Assembly: GCA_014925825.1 (NCBI GenBank)
Contig: JACGCK010000017.1
Span: 310,001-374,000 of the forward strand
Source: Pholiota molesta
Lineage: Eukaryota > Basidiomycota > Agaricomycetes > Agaricales > Strophariaceae
Reading direction: 5' to 3'
DNA length: 64,000 nt
In this document: positions 1-11,244 of the stretch, piece by piece
Position numbering within the stretch: position 1 is the first letter of the stretch
Layout: each line of letters begins with the position of its first letter
Notes under the pieces: model-generated
What the model saw: the letters and a program-made list of their open reading frames with translations, nothing else
What the model was told of the DNA's origin: nothing
Databases searched by the model: none
Made by a program: the position numbers and the translations under genes

Positions 1-2020
1 ACTTCCGCTATTCTCTCCCACATCAAGTACACCTCCGTCGAGACGAAGCTCTTTTGGTCATCATCACTGAACGAAAGCTCTTCGTGGATGAACACCGTTC
101 CTCGGTAAACATCGCTGTTATTAATGCCATTCGTCAAGGTGAGATGAAAGCTGGATGGGATGCTTTAGGAAGTGACGAGCGCAACGATTTATCGGTACGT
201 CTATTGCATTTATTTGATTATCAGAGACTAAAAACTGTTATGTAGCTATCACACTCTTTTTCCGGATCATCTCATTCTCTACTTTTGAGTAGCTTAATCG
301 GCCCTATCAAAGATGGAAGCCACAAAACTGGTCGCGCCCTATTATGGCATTTCGAGATTCAAAAGAGAACTTGAAAACTGGTCGGTAAATTCGCTATCAC
401 GTCTGTCCGTTATATGATTCTGACACCAAAGACATCAGCACAGGCGAAAACTTGGGCGAAATGGCGGGTCATGAAATCATGGCGTGATTGCTGTGAAAAG
501 ACCTTTGGCGGTTCGTTTTTTCGCGCGCTAATCGATTCGATTGACTTAATTTACATGCTGCAGAGAACTTTCCAACCACACCGAAGAGCGCATTGAATTC
601 CATAGTATTCGATGAAGAAGGCCGTCCGCTGCTACCTGATATCAACAACACGGCTAGTAAGATGCTACGTCAAATTCCTCTACCAATTTGTAGAAGCGCA
701 TTGGGTATGTACGCTATCGTGTCTCATCCCGCCCCTAATTTTGATTTGCTGATTTGTTTCGTTCAGCATTGCATCCCATGGACGGATGGATGTATTGCAC
801 AGCAGTTCCTCTCTTCGTCTTCTGAAAGCCTTGAGGACGCCGCTGCTTTTCGAGCTGCTCAGCCCAACACGTCATTGCAAATCTTCAAGTTTTGTCCCCT
901 CCTGTCACCGAGTCGTCTGTGTTGAAGCTGCGCCTGTGGCAAGTGTTGCCCCCTAATTTACACCTAGGATTACAATGTTTAATCAAAAACTCATGAAGTT
1001 ACTGAGTTTGGTGCGGTATGCAGCAGCAGAAGTTGTCCCCAGAAATGGAAATATGGGGCTGATCCCTTCCTACGACTTTCCATGGATGATGCGAAAGTGT
1101 TGGAGATAACGAGACCATGGCGGTCCGTAATGAGCTAGCGGGCCGGCGCGTTTACCGTGACATGGCCATTTCGGGAATGGGCCCCTAACGAGATACCGAG
1201 ACACTAATTCAGTGCATTGCGGTAGGATTTGGCGGATAATATTTAGTGAGTCCCTCGCGCACTGTATTAGACATGCCTCTGAGAGTTTCAACAATTTCCA
1301 TTCAAGAGGTACAAGCTGGGCACTAACTCTCCCTTGGGACTTAGTGCATTTCGCGGTGAACGTAGGTCACGTGCACGTGACGGTGGTGCCATCCGGCCCA
1401 CAGTGATGGCGGCCCATACTAGCGGTCTCTTGAAGGGAACACGGTGTTTGACTCTGGCGCACGCGCATGCAGATGTTGATGATCTTATAGAGAGATGGTG
1501 TACCCTGTCGCTCATCCCAAACAGTTGCCATTGGCATTTGAAGCCTGGCGTTTAGGAAGACGTTGCATTATGGATCCGGTAAGCTACCTCGTCGATGGCT
1601 CGTATCAATATCTAACATTCTCTATTGTAACCAAGGACCACAAAGTCATCTATGGCTAGCGAACTCACTATTCCCGAGAAAACAAGATACCTAGTTCAAA
1701 TCGAATTGGGAAGAGTTAAGCATCATGTGCGTGTCAGTAAATCACTTGTGATTTTTGATGATTAACGCTTTCATATGTTGCTAGGTGTACGATCAGGCTT
1801 TAGAGAGGATTGAGTCGCCGCAACTAGCAATTGGAAAGTCATAGCATATTGCTTAGGAGTGCACAGTAATGGTGTTGTGCTAATCGGGTTCCTGGCCATT
1901 GCAAAGAGTACGTGTAGGACTAAACCCTAACTGGTAGTGAGTGTAACTCAACCATTGCAGCAGATAAAAAACATGCCAATTAGAAAATGCAGTCATTCCA
2001 TTCTTCGTAATCTAGCCTCT
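1..2020. other. Decayed or unassigned sequence
   Basis: I see only short open stretches here. Positions 3-210 read open on the plus strand up to a possible GTACGT donor, and 540-712 reads open up to a GTATGT donor with an acceptor-like CAG near 768. Neither piece resembles a family I recognise. The fragments look like exons of degraded genes, in keeping with the decayed transposase and enzyme relics that follow. No RNA gene or intact coding region is supported. Confidence 0.4.
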
Positions 2021-2320
2021 TCAGCCCGGAATGACAACACCTGAGGTCTTGCGTTGCTGATTATCCTGAGCAAGCACTTCTTGCTTGTATCATGAACAAC
2101 TGGTGTCCTAAGTACGCTCATCTTTTGGTTTAATGACATGATTACCAGCTTGCTAAAATCCTTATGATAATAGGTGTATGGCGCATCCAGATGACCTTGA
2201 TGTCAATGCCCTTCCTCGAACACCCACTCATTCTGATGCTGTAGCCAAAAACCTAGAGCTTGATGAGGCATGGGATGATTTTGGCCTTGTTGCCGATATT
2301 GTGTTGCATATAGCATAACT
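2020..2320 (+). pseudogene. Plavaka/KDZ-type transposase relic
   Basis: Conceptual pieces on the plus strand read PGMTTPEVLRC, then DYPEQALLACIMNNWCPK, then (after a stretch with GTACGC donor and TAG acceptor) HPDDLDVNALPRTPTHSDAV and DEAWDDFGLVADIV. This order (PGMTTPEV, YPEQ.LLAC, a cysteine-rich W-C-P-K-C step, then AWD.FG(I/L)V.D) is what I know from the transposases of Plavaka elements of the KDZ group, common in Agaricomycetes. The frame is broken and the part between PEVLRC and DYPEQ is shortened, so it is a dead fragment. No terminal repeats were found. The assignment is from recall of the family, not an alignment. Confidence 0.6.
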
Positions 2321-3060
2321 CATTTGTACCATTTATTGCGTATTTATTCATGGTACTTCTTCCTTCCTATCAACTTTTCTTCTCCGAGTATTTCTTCGTA
2401 CGCAAGCCTGAAACGATGACGAACATGGGGCTTGGAGTGCTCGTAGAGTCTTACCAAGGCACCGCGGCGCTTTCAGGCTCTGAATCTGTGACCGCTCCGC
2501 TCGAGGTACGTTGCCAAACCCATCAACAAGCAAACTACCTAACTGAATTCCTAGTCAAGGTCATTTCTAGCAGGGTGTGTATTCCGTTCTCACTGCCCTT
2601 CTGCCGCCTCCGCTACACATTCGCCAGCTCATTGCAAATTTCCAGCCCCTTTGATCTCTTAGTGCTTGAATTGGTCGTGCAGACTCATGGCTTCGCATTT
2701 CCGCCTTTTCCCCCATACCCATTCGTGCACACTGGTGACACGTACGTTCTTTCACTCTCCCTTGTACACACACAATCATACTCAACGATTGTTAATAGGA
2801 TACTTAATTGTATAGCATTTATGCTCTTAAATGATGCACGATGGGCCTACAGGCGCGGACGCCGGAGCCCACCATGAGTCTCTTGGTTGGCGAAAGGTTG
2901 CATAGGTGGCGCTGGAGTCTGAAGGTGAGCCACCCTCTGCAAGCAGCTTGAGCTCACGCCTGGGCTCGCTGCTTGCTTCAATAACCGCCATTCGTATATT
3001 AACCTTTTCTTATATGCGACAGCCATGAATGAAGACTGAAATTCAAGTCGTTCGAAGGAA
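2321..3060. other. No gene recognised
   Basis: One frame stays open from about 2350 to 2877 on the plus strand but resembles no family I know and has no clear exon structure. It may be random or a relic. Nothing else is supported. Confidence 0.35.
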
Positions 3061-3066
3061 GGATGC

Positions 3067-3740
3067 GAAAACCAGCAGCTTTTGGACGCCTACGATATCC
3101 CTACAGGGATCTACAACAACTCGGCCGAGTATAGCATCGAGTCGGACGCCAGCAGTGCTACATACCCTCTTGCTATCGCTGCTATAATCGGTACTTCTTG
3201 CACCATCCAAAACATCGGCTCTGCTTCCCTGCAGAGAGATGCAAAGTTCGCCAAAGAGGTTTTGGAAGTTATAGGATACAACAAGGTTGTGCAGACGCCT
3301 ACCGAGACCACCATGCAAGGGCCTCCTATTGGGCAACTCAAAGGGCTTGAGGAGGTCGATATGACGGAGATGACGGATGCCTTCTTGACTGCAACTGTCC
3401 TCGCTACTGTCGCGCATGGAAAGACTAGGATTTTTGGGCATCGCGAATCAGCGAGTCAAGGAATATAATCGCATCCAGGCGATGATTGATGAACTCGGTA
3501 TGTCATGTTCTGGTAAAAAAAAATTTCCTTCGACGATTCTCATTGCGTTATTCTAGCCAAATTTGGCATTGAGACGAACGAGCTTGACGATGGATGGCCA
3601 TGAAATCATTGGAAAGCCCGGCTGAAGAAGGGTGTCAGCGTCCATTGTCACGACGATCATCTTGTGGCTATGGCGTTCAGTGTCTTCAGGAGAAGAGATG
3701 TGTTTTGAGAAGACGTGGTGGGACGATCTCCAGAACAAGG
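3067..3740 (+). pseudogene. AROM EPSP-synthase domain fragment
   Basis: The plus strand encodes a recognisable piece of the EPSP synthase (3-phosphoshikimate 1-carboxyvinyltransferase) domain of the fungal pentafunctional AROM protein. Motifs in order are [62 protein letters not shown], then after a frame change [19 protein letters not shown], an intron-like gap near 3497-3557, KFGIETNELDDG, a stop, and KKGVSVHCHDDHLVAMAFSV. The rest of AROM (dehydroquinate synthase, shikimate kinase, dehydroquinase, shikimate dehydrogenase) is not visible on either side. In-frame stops and frame changes make this a pseudogene. Retention of an intron-like gap suggests a genomic rather than a reverse-transcribed copy. 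Confidence 0.8.
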
Positions 3741-5370
3741 TTTGTGGCTGGTCAATTCCATTAGTGCGGTTCTAATTGTAACTATTTTCCCTTCTGTAGA
3801 TTTGCAGTGCACTCCATTTTGCGCGGAGGCGACCAGGAACCATTCCTCGAACAAGGATTCCCAGCGAAGCGGAGCCGGAACCGTACGAGAACTTTGCGCA
3901 CCAGCACGAGGACGTCCGCGTCCGCGTCGTTGATGGTGTGCAATTCGGCGAACTCGCAGAATTCTGTGACTTGGAGTTCAATGTGCGTGTTGGAAAAAGT
4001 CACCCGCGCCGCTATCTGGTCGTAGGCGCAAGCAACCTATTGAATGTCTTTTATTCATTTCTCACTATCGCGCTCAGCACCTTTTGCAAAGGCACAACAC
4101 TCCGCCGTCAGTATACCCTATAGCCGGCATGCATCGCCCTTGCTCTTACCCACTTTTCTTCAAGTCTCAAGTCGTTCTTCGCCCTCAAATGTCACAACTG
4201 CAAGTACGTGCGTGAAGACTGCAGATAGATAGTGAAGAAGCTGCTTTGTAGGCATCTGTTGAACTTAGGTTTGTGTTCCTTACCCTCATGATTTTTTTTT
4301 CTCACTTATTTTCGCTGCCCAGGGTTAAGCACAACTTGTATCATAACCAAGGCAGCTGCCGTATTAATTTATTCAGTACTCTGGGCCGCCCGCATGCCCT
4401 CCAAGTTGTGCTATCTTTTTATCGGGCCATCCATTTCGGCTACGATCCCCAAATACACCTTTTCGCTTGCCTCAGCACCGTTGTCGTCAATTCTCAATCC
4501 ATGACGCTACGCCTGTGGGGTCCAGCCTGGCAAGTGTGATGCTCAGCCCGCCTCAATGATTTGCCCGTCCTTCTATCCGCATCTTGGATGCACTTGCGTG
4601 GCCTACGCAGCAACGAGTGTATGGCGACAAGCCGCGCCAGATCTGCTGTGCTGCGGACTTCGCGAGATACCACAGACTATGCATCTGGTGACGTTGTCCA
4701 TCAACACTGATCGCGCATGAGTCTAGTCACTGGCGCAAGCCCAGCCCTTCAACATCTTTTGGCCACATTCCTGGTGCCCACACGAGTGGCCATCTGCCGC
4801 GCAAGTCTTATACGAGAGCATGAATTCTTTGTTAATTCCTACGCAACTGTGTGCTTGCCAAGTCATTGCTCCAAAGCCACTGCCCTGCAAAGCCAATGCC
4901 GCCAATAGCAGAATTGACTTCCTTGGGATAAGAATCGAGTTTGGGCCTTCCATCTCAGTGCCAACTTGAAGGTTGGTTGAGGAGGGTGCTATAAACTGCC
5001 GATGGTGCCTGAATTTTGCCCTTGGTTTTAGTGTGGATGGGTTGTGCACCTCATACAAGGAACCGGCGCAGACTACTTCATAAGCCTCAAGGGGATTCAA
5101 GATGGCACAGTAGCAGAGGCTCATGCTCTGTGGCGCAAAGGCGCTTGACCTGCATGGTCCACACCAGATTGCCAGAATCAATTGCTACTGGCTTGCCTCT
5201 CGCTCTGGACATCGCGACCCACTCAACGAGAATACAGAATATGCAATAATCGATCTTGGCCCAACTCAAAGGCGGTGTAATAAGTCAAGAGGCGTGCTCA
5301 TTACTAATTGCCGCCAACACCACCACGACTCAGGCTACTAGTACCGACACTCTTTTAATCAAATATCAGA
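3741..5370. other. No supported gene; possible short relic
   Basis: A short open stretch near 3870-4000 follows the EPSP-synthase fragment without matching shikimate kinase, the next AROM domain. The rest holds only short frames on both strands. I cannot assign any of it. Confidence 0.35.
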
Positions 5371-5375
5371 CTCTC

Positions 5376-5405
5376 AGGCTCCGCTCAATTAGGCTCCGCT
5401 CAAAG
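5376..5405 (+). repeat. Two copies of a 15-bp direct repeat
   Basis: AGGCTCCGCTCAATT is followed directly by AGGCTCCGCTCAAAG, in the upstream region of the F-box gene that starts at 5654. Function is unknown. Confidence 0.7.
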
Positions 5406-5515
5406 CGGAAATAGGAAATGACTAGGACTAAGTGGTGGAGAGTAGCGGTTGCTACCAACTGTTCACAAGCGCGATGACTGGGATGGACTGATGGACTGGG
5501 ATGTCACTGCCTCTG

Positions 5516-5527
5516 TATAAATATAAA
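5516..5527 (+). promoter_or_regulatory. TATA box of the 5654 F-box gene
   Basis: TATAAATATAAA lies about 54 nt before a short upstream ATG and 138 nt before the main start codon, with a 5'-leader intron between (5586-5639). Position and sequence fit a core promoter. Confidence 0.6.
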
Positions 5528-5585
5528 GGCGCCGCCAGTGGACACACAAATTCTCCTCCAATTGTTAATGCCTCAAAGTCTCAGC

Positions 5586-5639
5586 GTATGTCTCCTTTTT
5601 AATTTCAAACACATTTTATTAACAAAATTATTGTTGCAG
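5586..5639 (+). other. 5'-leader intron with upstream mini-ORF
   Basis: GTATGT at 5586 and TTGCAG ending at 5639 define a 54-nt intron. The upstream ATG at 5568 would read six codons (MPQSLS) and, after splicing, run into TAG. If the intron were retained the upstream frame would be different, so splicing could influence translation of the main F-box frame. This is inferred from consensus only. Confidence 0.5.
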
Positions 5640-5653
5640 TAGGTCTGCCCACA

Positions 5654-7012
5654 ATGTCAATCGTCCAATTAGCATCCAATAGTCCCATATACAGAATTCC
5701 CTGTGAAATCCTTAGGGAAATCTTCGTCCACTGCCTGCCACACTATCCCCTAGCACTTGATCATATCCAACCTAATACCACGATTGCACCTATGCTGCTA
5801 TGCCAAATCTGCTATTCTTGGAGACAGGTTGCGCTCGAATACCCAGCATTATGGTCACATCTCACATACAGCCTCACTATCATAAATAATAGATCTCTGG
5901 CTTGGGTCCTCAGACGCGAACTCGAATTCTCACTGTTTTGGAAGAAAAACAGCAGATCAATCCATCTATTTCTTCACCTCATCATTCGTCCGCAACAGGA
6001 TGTCATCATCTCAGAGAATGATGGCACTCTGCTCAGCTCACCCGAAGCCCAATTTCTTCCCATATACCTCGCTTCAGCACAATATCTCAAATGTGATGCA
6101 AGTGTTGCTTTCTATGATTTCCAAGCTTTGGTCAAAAGCCACCATCACTTAAAGGCTTTTTCCTCGCTGCTACACCTTTCAATCAACGATGGTGAGGTAC
6201 CAAATAGGTTCTTGATCCCTAGGCATTGGTTTGCTTTAACTCATATCTCTATGTGCAATGCCACATTTTCCATCGATTTTTGGTTTTCTTTCATTCGCTC
6301 GGTTCCCTGCTTGCAGGCAGCATACTTTGACATCAAAGAATTGACCAATACGGAATCCTATATGGAACCTGCAACATGCACTCTCTATCATCTTTCATCT
6401 TTCTTTATCTATTGCTACCGAGAATACCCAAACTCCTCTCCATTCTTTGAATTTCCACTGAGTCTGCTCTTCAAAAACCTTCTTCTTCCTAATCTCCACA
6501 CCCTGTCAACGTCTTCCTATGAATCTTCCTGGAGCCATGGCAGCCGAGGCATCACCGAACTTTATGACGTGCTCAGATCTACACCGGCAGTTACTACGAT
6601 CGCCCTTGGAGATGGTTTCCTCCCCTTTGGGGAACATGAGGATGACGAGGACGACAATACCAACTCTCATATGGAAGAAGAAAAAATTTGGACTCGCCAT
6701 GCCCCTTATTTTACAAATTTGCTACTCGAGCTACCCGACGTTAGCTACCGCCCACTATCTACAGCAATTCGCAAGTTCGACTTGTACCTCCGCAACGTGT
6801 TGTTCAAGGGTGGCTGGCTTGGTTTAGATGCTGCAGGGTGTCCCATCAAGAAGATCACTTTTGTTTATAATCATTTATCTTCAGAGGTGCATTTTAATGG
6901 GATTGCACATGCAATAACATTATGCATTCAGGGACATGCAGAAAAGGCACCAAAAGTGGATTTTGAGCTAACCTCGCACTCAGAAAAATTAGCAGTTTCG
7001 GAGCTGCACTGA
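5654..7012 (+). CDS. F-box protein
   Basis: A single coding exon gives 452 residues. The N-terminus (about residues 10-55) has the F-box pattern, with IPCEILREIFVHCLP followed by CQICYSWRQVALEYPALWSHL, the usual basidiomycete layout (hydrophobic helix, then a W-R-xx-A-xx-x-P-x-L-W block). The rest is a variable, leucine-rich but non-canonical region, probably the substrate-binding part. F-box proteins bind Skp1 and act as substrate receptors of SCF ubiquitin ligases. An acidic run (EDDEDDNT) lies near residue 335. The start was chosen because it opens the F-box frame after a leader intron. It has no stops or frameshifts, unlike the decayed genes on both sides. The substrate cannot be predicted. 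Confidence 0.85.
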   Translation: MSIVQLASNSPIYRIPCEILREIFVHCLPHYPLALDHIQPNTTIAPMLLCQICYSWRQVALEYPALWSHLTYSLTIINNRSLAWVLRRELEFSLFWKKNSRSIHLFLHLIIRPQQDVIISENDGTLLSSPEAQFLPIYLASAQYLKCDASVAFYDFQALVKSHHHLKAFSSLLHLSINDGEVPNRFLIPRHWFALTHISMCNATFSIDFWFSFIRSVPCLQAAYFDIKELTNTESYMEPATCTLYHLSSFFIYCYREYPNSSPFFEFPLSLLFKNLLLPNLHTLSTSSYESSWSHGSRGITELYDVLRSTPAVTTIALGDGFLPFGEHEDDEDDNTNSHMEEEKIWTRHAPYFTNLLLELPDVSYRPLSTAIRKFDLYLRNVLFKGGWLGLDAAGCPIKKITFVYNHLSSEVHFNGIAHAITLCIQGHAEKAPKVDFELTSHSEKLAVSELH

Positions 7013-8860
7013 GAAGAGGCTGTTTGTTTATAATAATATTATACCAGACCATTTCTTCATATTGGATACTTTTAGAGAAGGCATATTTGACTGAGATTAT
7101 AACTTAAAGGCAGGGGAGGAAGAGCATTGGAAGAGCTGATCTCTTGCTATCGGACTCGGAGGTCCAGCGCACGGGCCCGTCACTCTCCAACAATTCCGCA
7201 TTCTACTCTCGTCCACTGGTCTACCATGCTGCACAGTCTGGTATCCACCCACGCCTCAGGCCTCGGCGCTCAGCTCCCAATGTCCAATGTCCACTGCGAC
7301 CATACGCTCCCACTTTTTAGGTTCTCCCTGCGCTGCTGTTCACTGTTCACTGCGCATCAACGACATGCAAGCGCCGCAATACTTGTAGTTTCGATTCCAA
7401 TGACAATGACAATGAAAATCCGTGCCTAATCGTCCTTGCCCTTTCTGTAAGTTCTGTGTATCTCGATCCCGGTTCATGCGACCTGACACTCTCTTCTAAT
7501 TCTAACGCAGCACACCTGGAGTACGGCGAGAAGACGTACACATGTCGTTTGTCGTTCATCTGCTCGGCGATGGCAATCACCAAGTTCCTGGGGCGGGTTA
7601 TCTTCCATATCTCATTGCCGAAGGCGTTGGACAATCGACCTAACCACTTAATCGTGTTGCAGAATTATCCTCGTTGTTCGTCAACATGAGGAACGAGGCG
7701 CAGCGATTGCAATGCGCAATGCATCTGAGAATTTAATGCGGCTTAACGGAGGGCGCCCTGAGCGTATTCGACTTGCTGTATACCCTGCTTAACCCTGGCA
7801 CGGAGAGGATCTTTTGGCCGCCCTTGGCCATGCTAAACTGTACTCCGTTGACCGCTGACCGCATAGACCCCAATCACAACAACAAGATATGGGATCTCAC
7901 AAGGATAGAAAGGTATTTGCGGTCCGTTACGATCAAGCCTTTTTGTTTATTGATTATGACTGCGTTCAGTAGGAGCTGAAATTCGTAGACGCTGTCAATA
8001 AGCATATAACGCGCAACTCGAAACTTTCCACTTCGAGCTCGCATTAGGCCGATGTGCTGCATACATCGATCCAGAGAGCGCAGACTGCTTGTATCACGTC
8101 GCCCGCAGGCCGGCCTTCTGGGAGGCCCAGGAGGATATCGACGGACGTCGCATTATACGGCGACGCCCTCCTGAACATCTGAGCATCTGCCGCTTGATCC
8201 TGATGGTATGGCCCCCCTTTCCTCCTACAAAGAGGATCTTGCCGAAGCCGCGAAGGAGGTGCTGCTCCTCGACGTGCTCTCGCTGTGGTGCTCCAACTCG
8301 TCACAATACAGAAGTGACTATGGAAGACGTTATTGCATGAGTTGGACAATGTTAACTCTCTCGTCGTTCATCAATCGCTTCGCTGGCTTATCATCTGCAA
8401 ACCGCATCAAGATCAAATACTGCAACCTCTGCGAAACCGTTTGTTCTAGGGCGGACACGCTCACGCACATCAAATTACCGAGAAGGTCTTGATGTAATGT
8501 CGACAGCTCAAGTCAGTTTCTCCTTATATGAAGACCTCTTAATACACATTTTGGTGAAACGCCACGGTCTTTCAGCGACGAAGGCATTTATGATGCTTAC
8601 ACCTCTTTTTTTTGCAGCTGGGTGATGATTGAATGAAGAAGAAGATTCTTTTGCAGAGGTACCATGATTGTACCAAACTGTGACATGATATGTATTAGGC
8701 TGACGACCTGGAAGCCAATCTTCAGTGCGATAAATGCGCTCGGCGCATAAACACGTTATTGACGAGCTCACACCCTCGGTGCCAGATTTCCAGCTCCGCG
8801 ATGCATGTGATCAGCTAGTAGGTGCCTTACTTGCGATCTGAAGGATAGACATTGATTTTG
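7013..8860 (+). pseudogene. Relic of an unidentified multi-exon gene
   Basis: Several plus-strand pieces look like exons of one decayed protein: ALAMLN-like and TADRIDPNHNNKIWDLTRIE around 7825-7910, then ERYLRSVT, ALGRCAAYIDPESADCLYHV and EAQEDIDGRRIIRRRPPEHL around 8040-8180, KEDLAEAAKEVLLLDVLSLW and SNSSQYRSDYGRR near 8225-8335, and further short pieces to 8810. They sit in changing frames with stops between them. I do not recognise the parent. The relic adjoins the SepH-like relic and may have arrived with it or separately. 7013-7700 alone shows nothing convincing. Confidence 0.45.
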
Positions 8861-8865
8861 GTTCG

Positions 8866-10490
8866 GTATTGCAGCTTCATATCATGGTGGAGACCCAGGA
8901 GATGCAGGTTCAGCTAGTGTCATCGCATGTGATGCTTGCTATTTTGGAGGTGTTAGAGGGCAGATGTTCAAGAGATGTTATCATAAAGCTGTTGCAAATT
9001 ATAATCTTGTACGCTATGTATTTTGAATTTGTCGCGGTTCTTGTTGACTCCTTTTCTCTCTCTTTAGCCATGAAGATCTGGGATTCCTCGAAAGTTTCTG
9101 CTTAACTGAGTATGTTTTTCGATATCATGTTTGTTATGGTTGATGTTGATCGATCTTAATATAGTGTTATTTTTGTGATTACTAGTATGGGTAAGTTGGT
9201 TCTGTTGTCTGAGTCTGGCATGCACAAATCTGATATCATATCTTAATAGAATTCACCTCCAAAAAGTACCCATCCGAATGCCGATTAGAAGCTTGGAACT
9301 TCATTCGCCTCCTATGCCATACCTCGATTCTGACTCTTCAAATGTTCATCTCGTAAACGTCTCAGTTTGGCACACATTGGCATTTTATTATTAATTACAC
9401 AAATCAGCCGCATCTGGTTTCAGATGTCGCGGCATGAAGGTTGACCTTCTTGATGAAGATGATGAAGATTACAGCGAACAAGCAGAAACACGCTCTGAAT
9501 GGCATCGGCATCTTCGAACTACAGAGCCCAACTACGACGAACGATCTTTGCCGCATGTTCATCCGCATCCGCGAGGGGATGCTTATACAGATCCTTTTGG
9601 TGTTTTTGTTTTGCAAGTGTCGCAGTCGGACAATCATGTGCGCAATGCACTGGGAACGAGGAAGGACGTTCGACGTAGGGCACTTTTACTAGCTGCGGCC
9701 GGCGCAGACTCGGATGAACTTATACAACTGACGTCTGTTTGTATCTAGGACTTTTAAGGGCATGCGAGTTGCTGGAGGCGGAATGCCTTGTTCAGATGCG
9801 CCTGGGCTGAAGGCCGTTAAGCATCTTTCTATGAATGCAATGATGCTCGAAGTTCTGCAAACTGCAACGCATTGGAGATTCTCATCTGCCAGTCGGCCGG
9901 CCCGCACAGCACTGTAAGTCTTGTCTTTAATCATTGACATGCGAATATGCTAGTAATGGCTTTTCATCACAGGAAATCTCAATCACGTCTTCCAAACATG
10001 TTGCAACCTTTGCCGTCTCAATAAATCAAGACAAGCTGTGCAAGCCGGAATTATTATTTGTTCAAACGCATCATTGAGACTAATTCGCTACTCAAACAGT
10101 TCGCTTTGCCTATTTTTTGCGATCTAGCATGTGCAGGAAAGAGCTGCTGTACGTCCTGTGGCAGGATGACAACATTGCAATGTACATCAAGCTCTGTGGC
10201 CCATATTTCCAAGTCAGCGCTTTCGAAGCTATATACTTGTGGCTTCAAGACGAAACGGCGTGCGTCGAAGATGCGCTGCTGAAGCAGGAGTCCATCGACT
10301 TGCTCCTCGAATGCTTCGTAACATCCAAAGCCAATTCGTTCAGAAATCTCCTCGATCCCTTCTGGAAATCATCAGGCTATCCACTCCAGTGGCGATCTCC
10401 CGGGCCATGACCATGCCGTCTGTGTTTTTCAAGTGCATTATTGAAAGACTTGGACATATCAGCAAGCCGTCGTCCGACTCAACCTCCTGA
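8866..10490 (+). pseudogene. SepH/Cdc15-type kinase C-terminal relic
   Basis: Ordered plus-strand pieces match the C-terminal helical-repeat region of the basidiomycete STE11/Cdc15-like septation kinase (SepH of Aspergillus, Cdc7 of fission yeast): MQVQLVSSHVMLAILEVLEG and CSRDV (8905-8980), HEDLGFLESFCL (about 9070), SKKYPSECRLEAWNFIRLLC (about 9260), ALNGIGIFELQSPT (about 9497), QVSQSDNHVRNALGTRKDVR (about 9613), LKAVKHLSMNA (about 9808), CNLCRLNKSRQ (about 10000), then a long open piece at 10117-10400 with RKELLYVLW, FQVSAFEAIYLWLQDETA and CFVTSKANSFRNLLDP. Stops and frame changes lie between pieces, and the kinase domain is absent. Intron-like gaps are retained. It is a dead partial copy; the working gene should be elsewhere in the genome. 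Confidence 0.75.
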
Positions 10491-11178
10491 GGTGACTATG
10501 CCTTAGGAGCCGCGAATTGGTAAGAGAATTATACCCACAATCAAGCCTGCCTTGAAGCCTGCCGCCAGCGGCACTACTAGTAGGACCTAAGCAGCTCCCT
10601 CTTCAGTAGACCTGTCATCCTCTCAATCGTTATAAAGAGTACTTCTGGCCTAGCGCCTTGGAAGCTGCATCCGGGACTGCCCCAGAAACGCGGCCACTCG
10701 GTAGCGTCAAATGTCAGTAATATTTGGTCTTTCCGAGTCGCTGGTGGACGGCTCCATTTCCAGGCTGAATACTAGTACTTACATGCGAAGACGCAACCTC
10801 CTATTAGGAACCGGCTCCGACTACTACTCCATAAACCTCAAGTAGATCAAATTCAGATTTTTGACCCTGCCCGGAGCCGAGGTAAGCACTCAGGACTGAG
10901 TCAGTGTCTGTACAACGCCTGCCTGATAATCCTTGTCAGCCTCTCAAAGTCTACCGCCAACTTGAATAATGCCAATAAATCCATCGTCACCTCCATTACC
11001 TCCTGGTCAGCATTTGGAGTACAATCATATTATCACAGATGGATTAATTTGCTAGTTTCTTGCAGCCGATTTGAATAACAACGGCACCGCGCCCGACCAC
11101 CCATAATGTACTGACTCGACAGCCACTTGTACGCACACTGAGTCACTGATGGCGCGGATGTAGTTGTGGGCAGGTGTA
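10491..11178. other. Intergenic region upstream of DUF6698 gene
   Basis: No coding region is visible. A block at about 10795-10855 resembles one at about 5050-5100 upstream of the F-box gene (shared core GGAACCGGC, then GACTACT and CCTCAAG). This suggests a dispersed repeat shared by both upstream regions. Confidence 0.4.
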
Positions 11179-11187
11179 CTATATAAG
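11179..11187 (+). promoter_or_regulatory. TATA box of the DUF6698-like gene
   Basis: CTATATAAG lies 58 nt before the ATG at 11245, a spacing suitable for a core promoter. Confidence 0.6.
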
Positions 11188-11244
11188 ACCAGGTGAGGCC
11201 TGTACTTATTATTCAGTATCTCATACTCTCGCCCTCATCTCATT

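Noticed and set aside
3082..3468. A short complete gene at 3082-3468
   Set aside because: The frame is part of the AROM EPSP-synthase domain and continues in other frames downstream, so it is a fragment of a broken gene.
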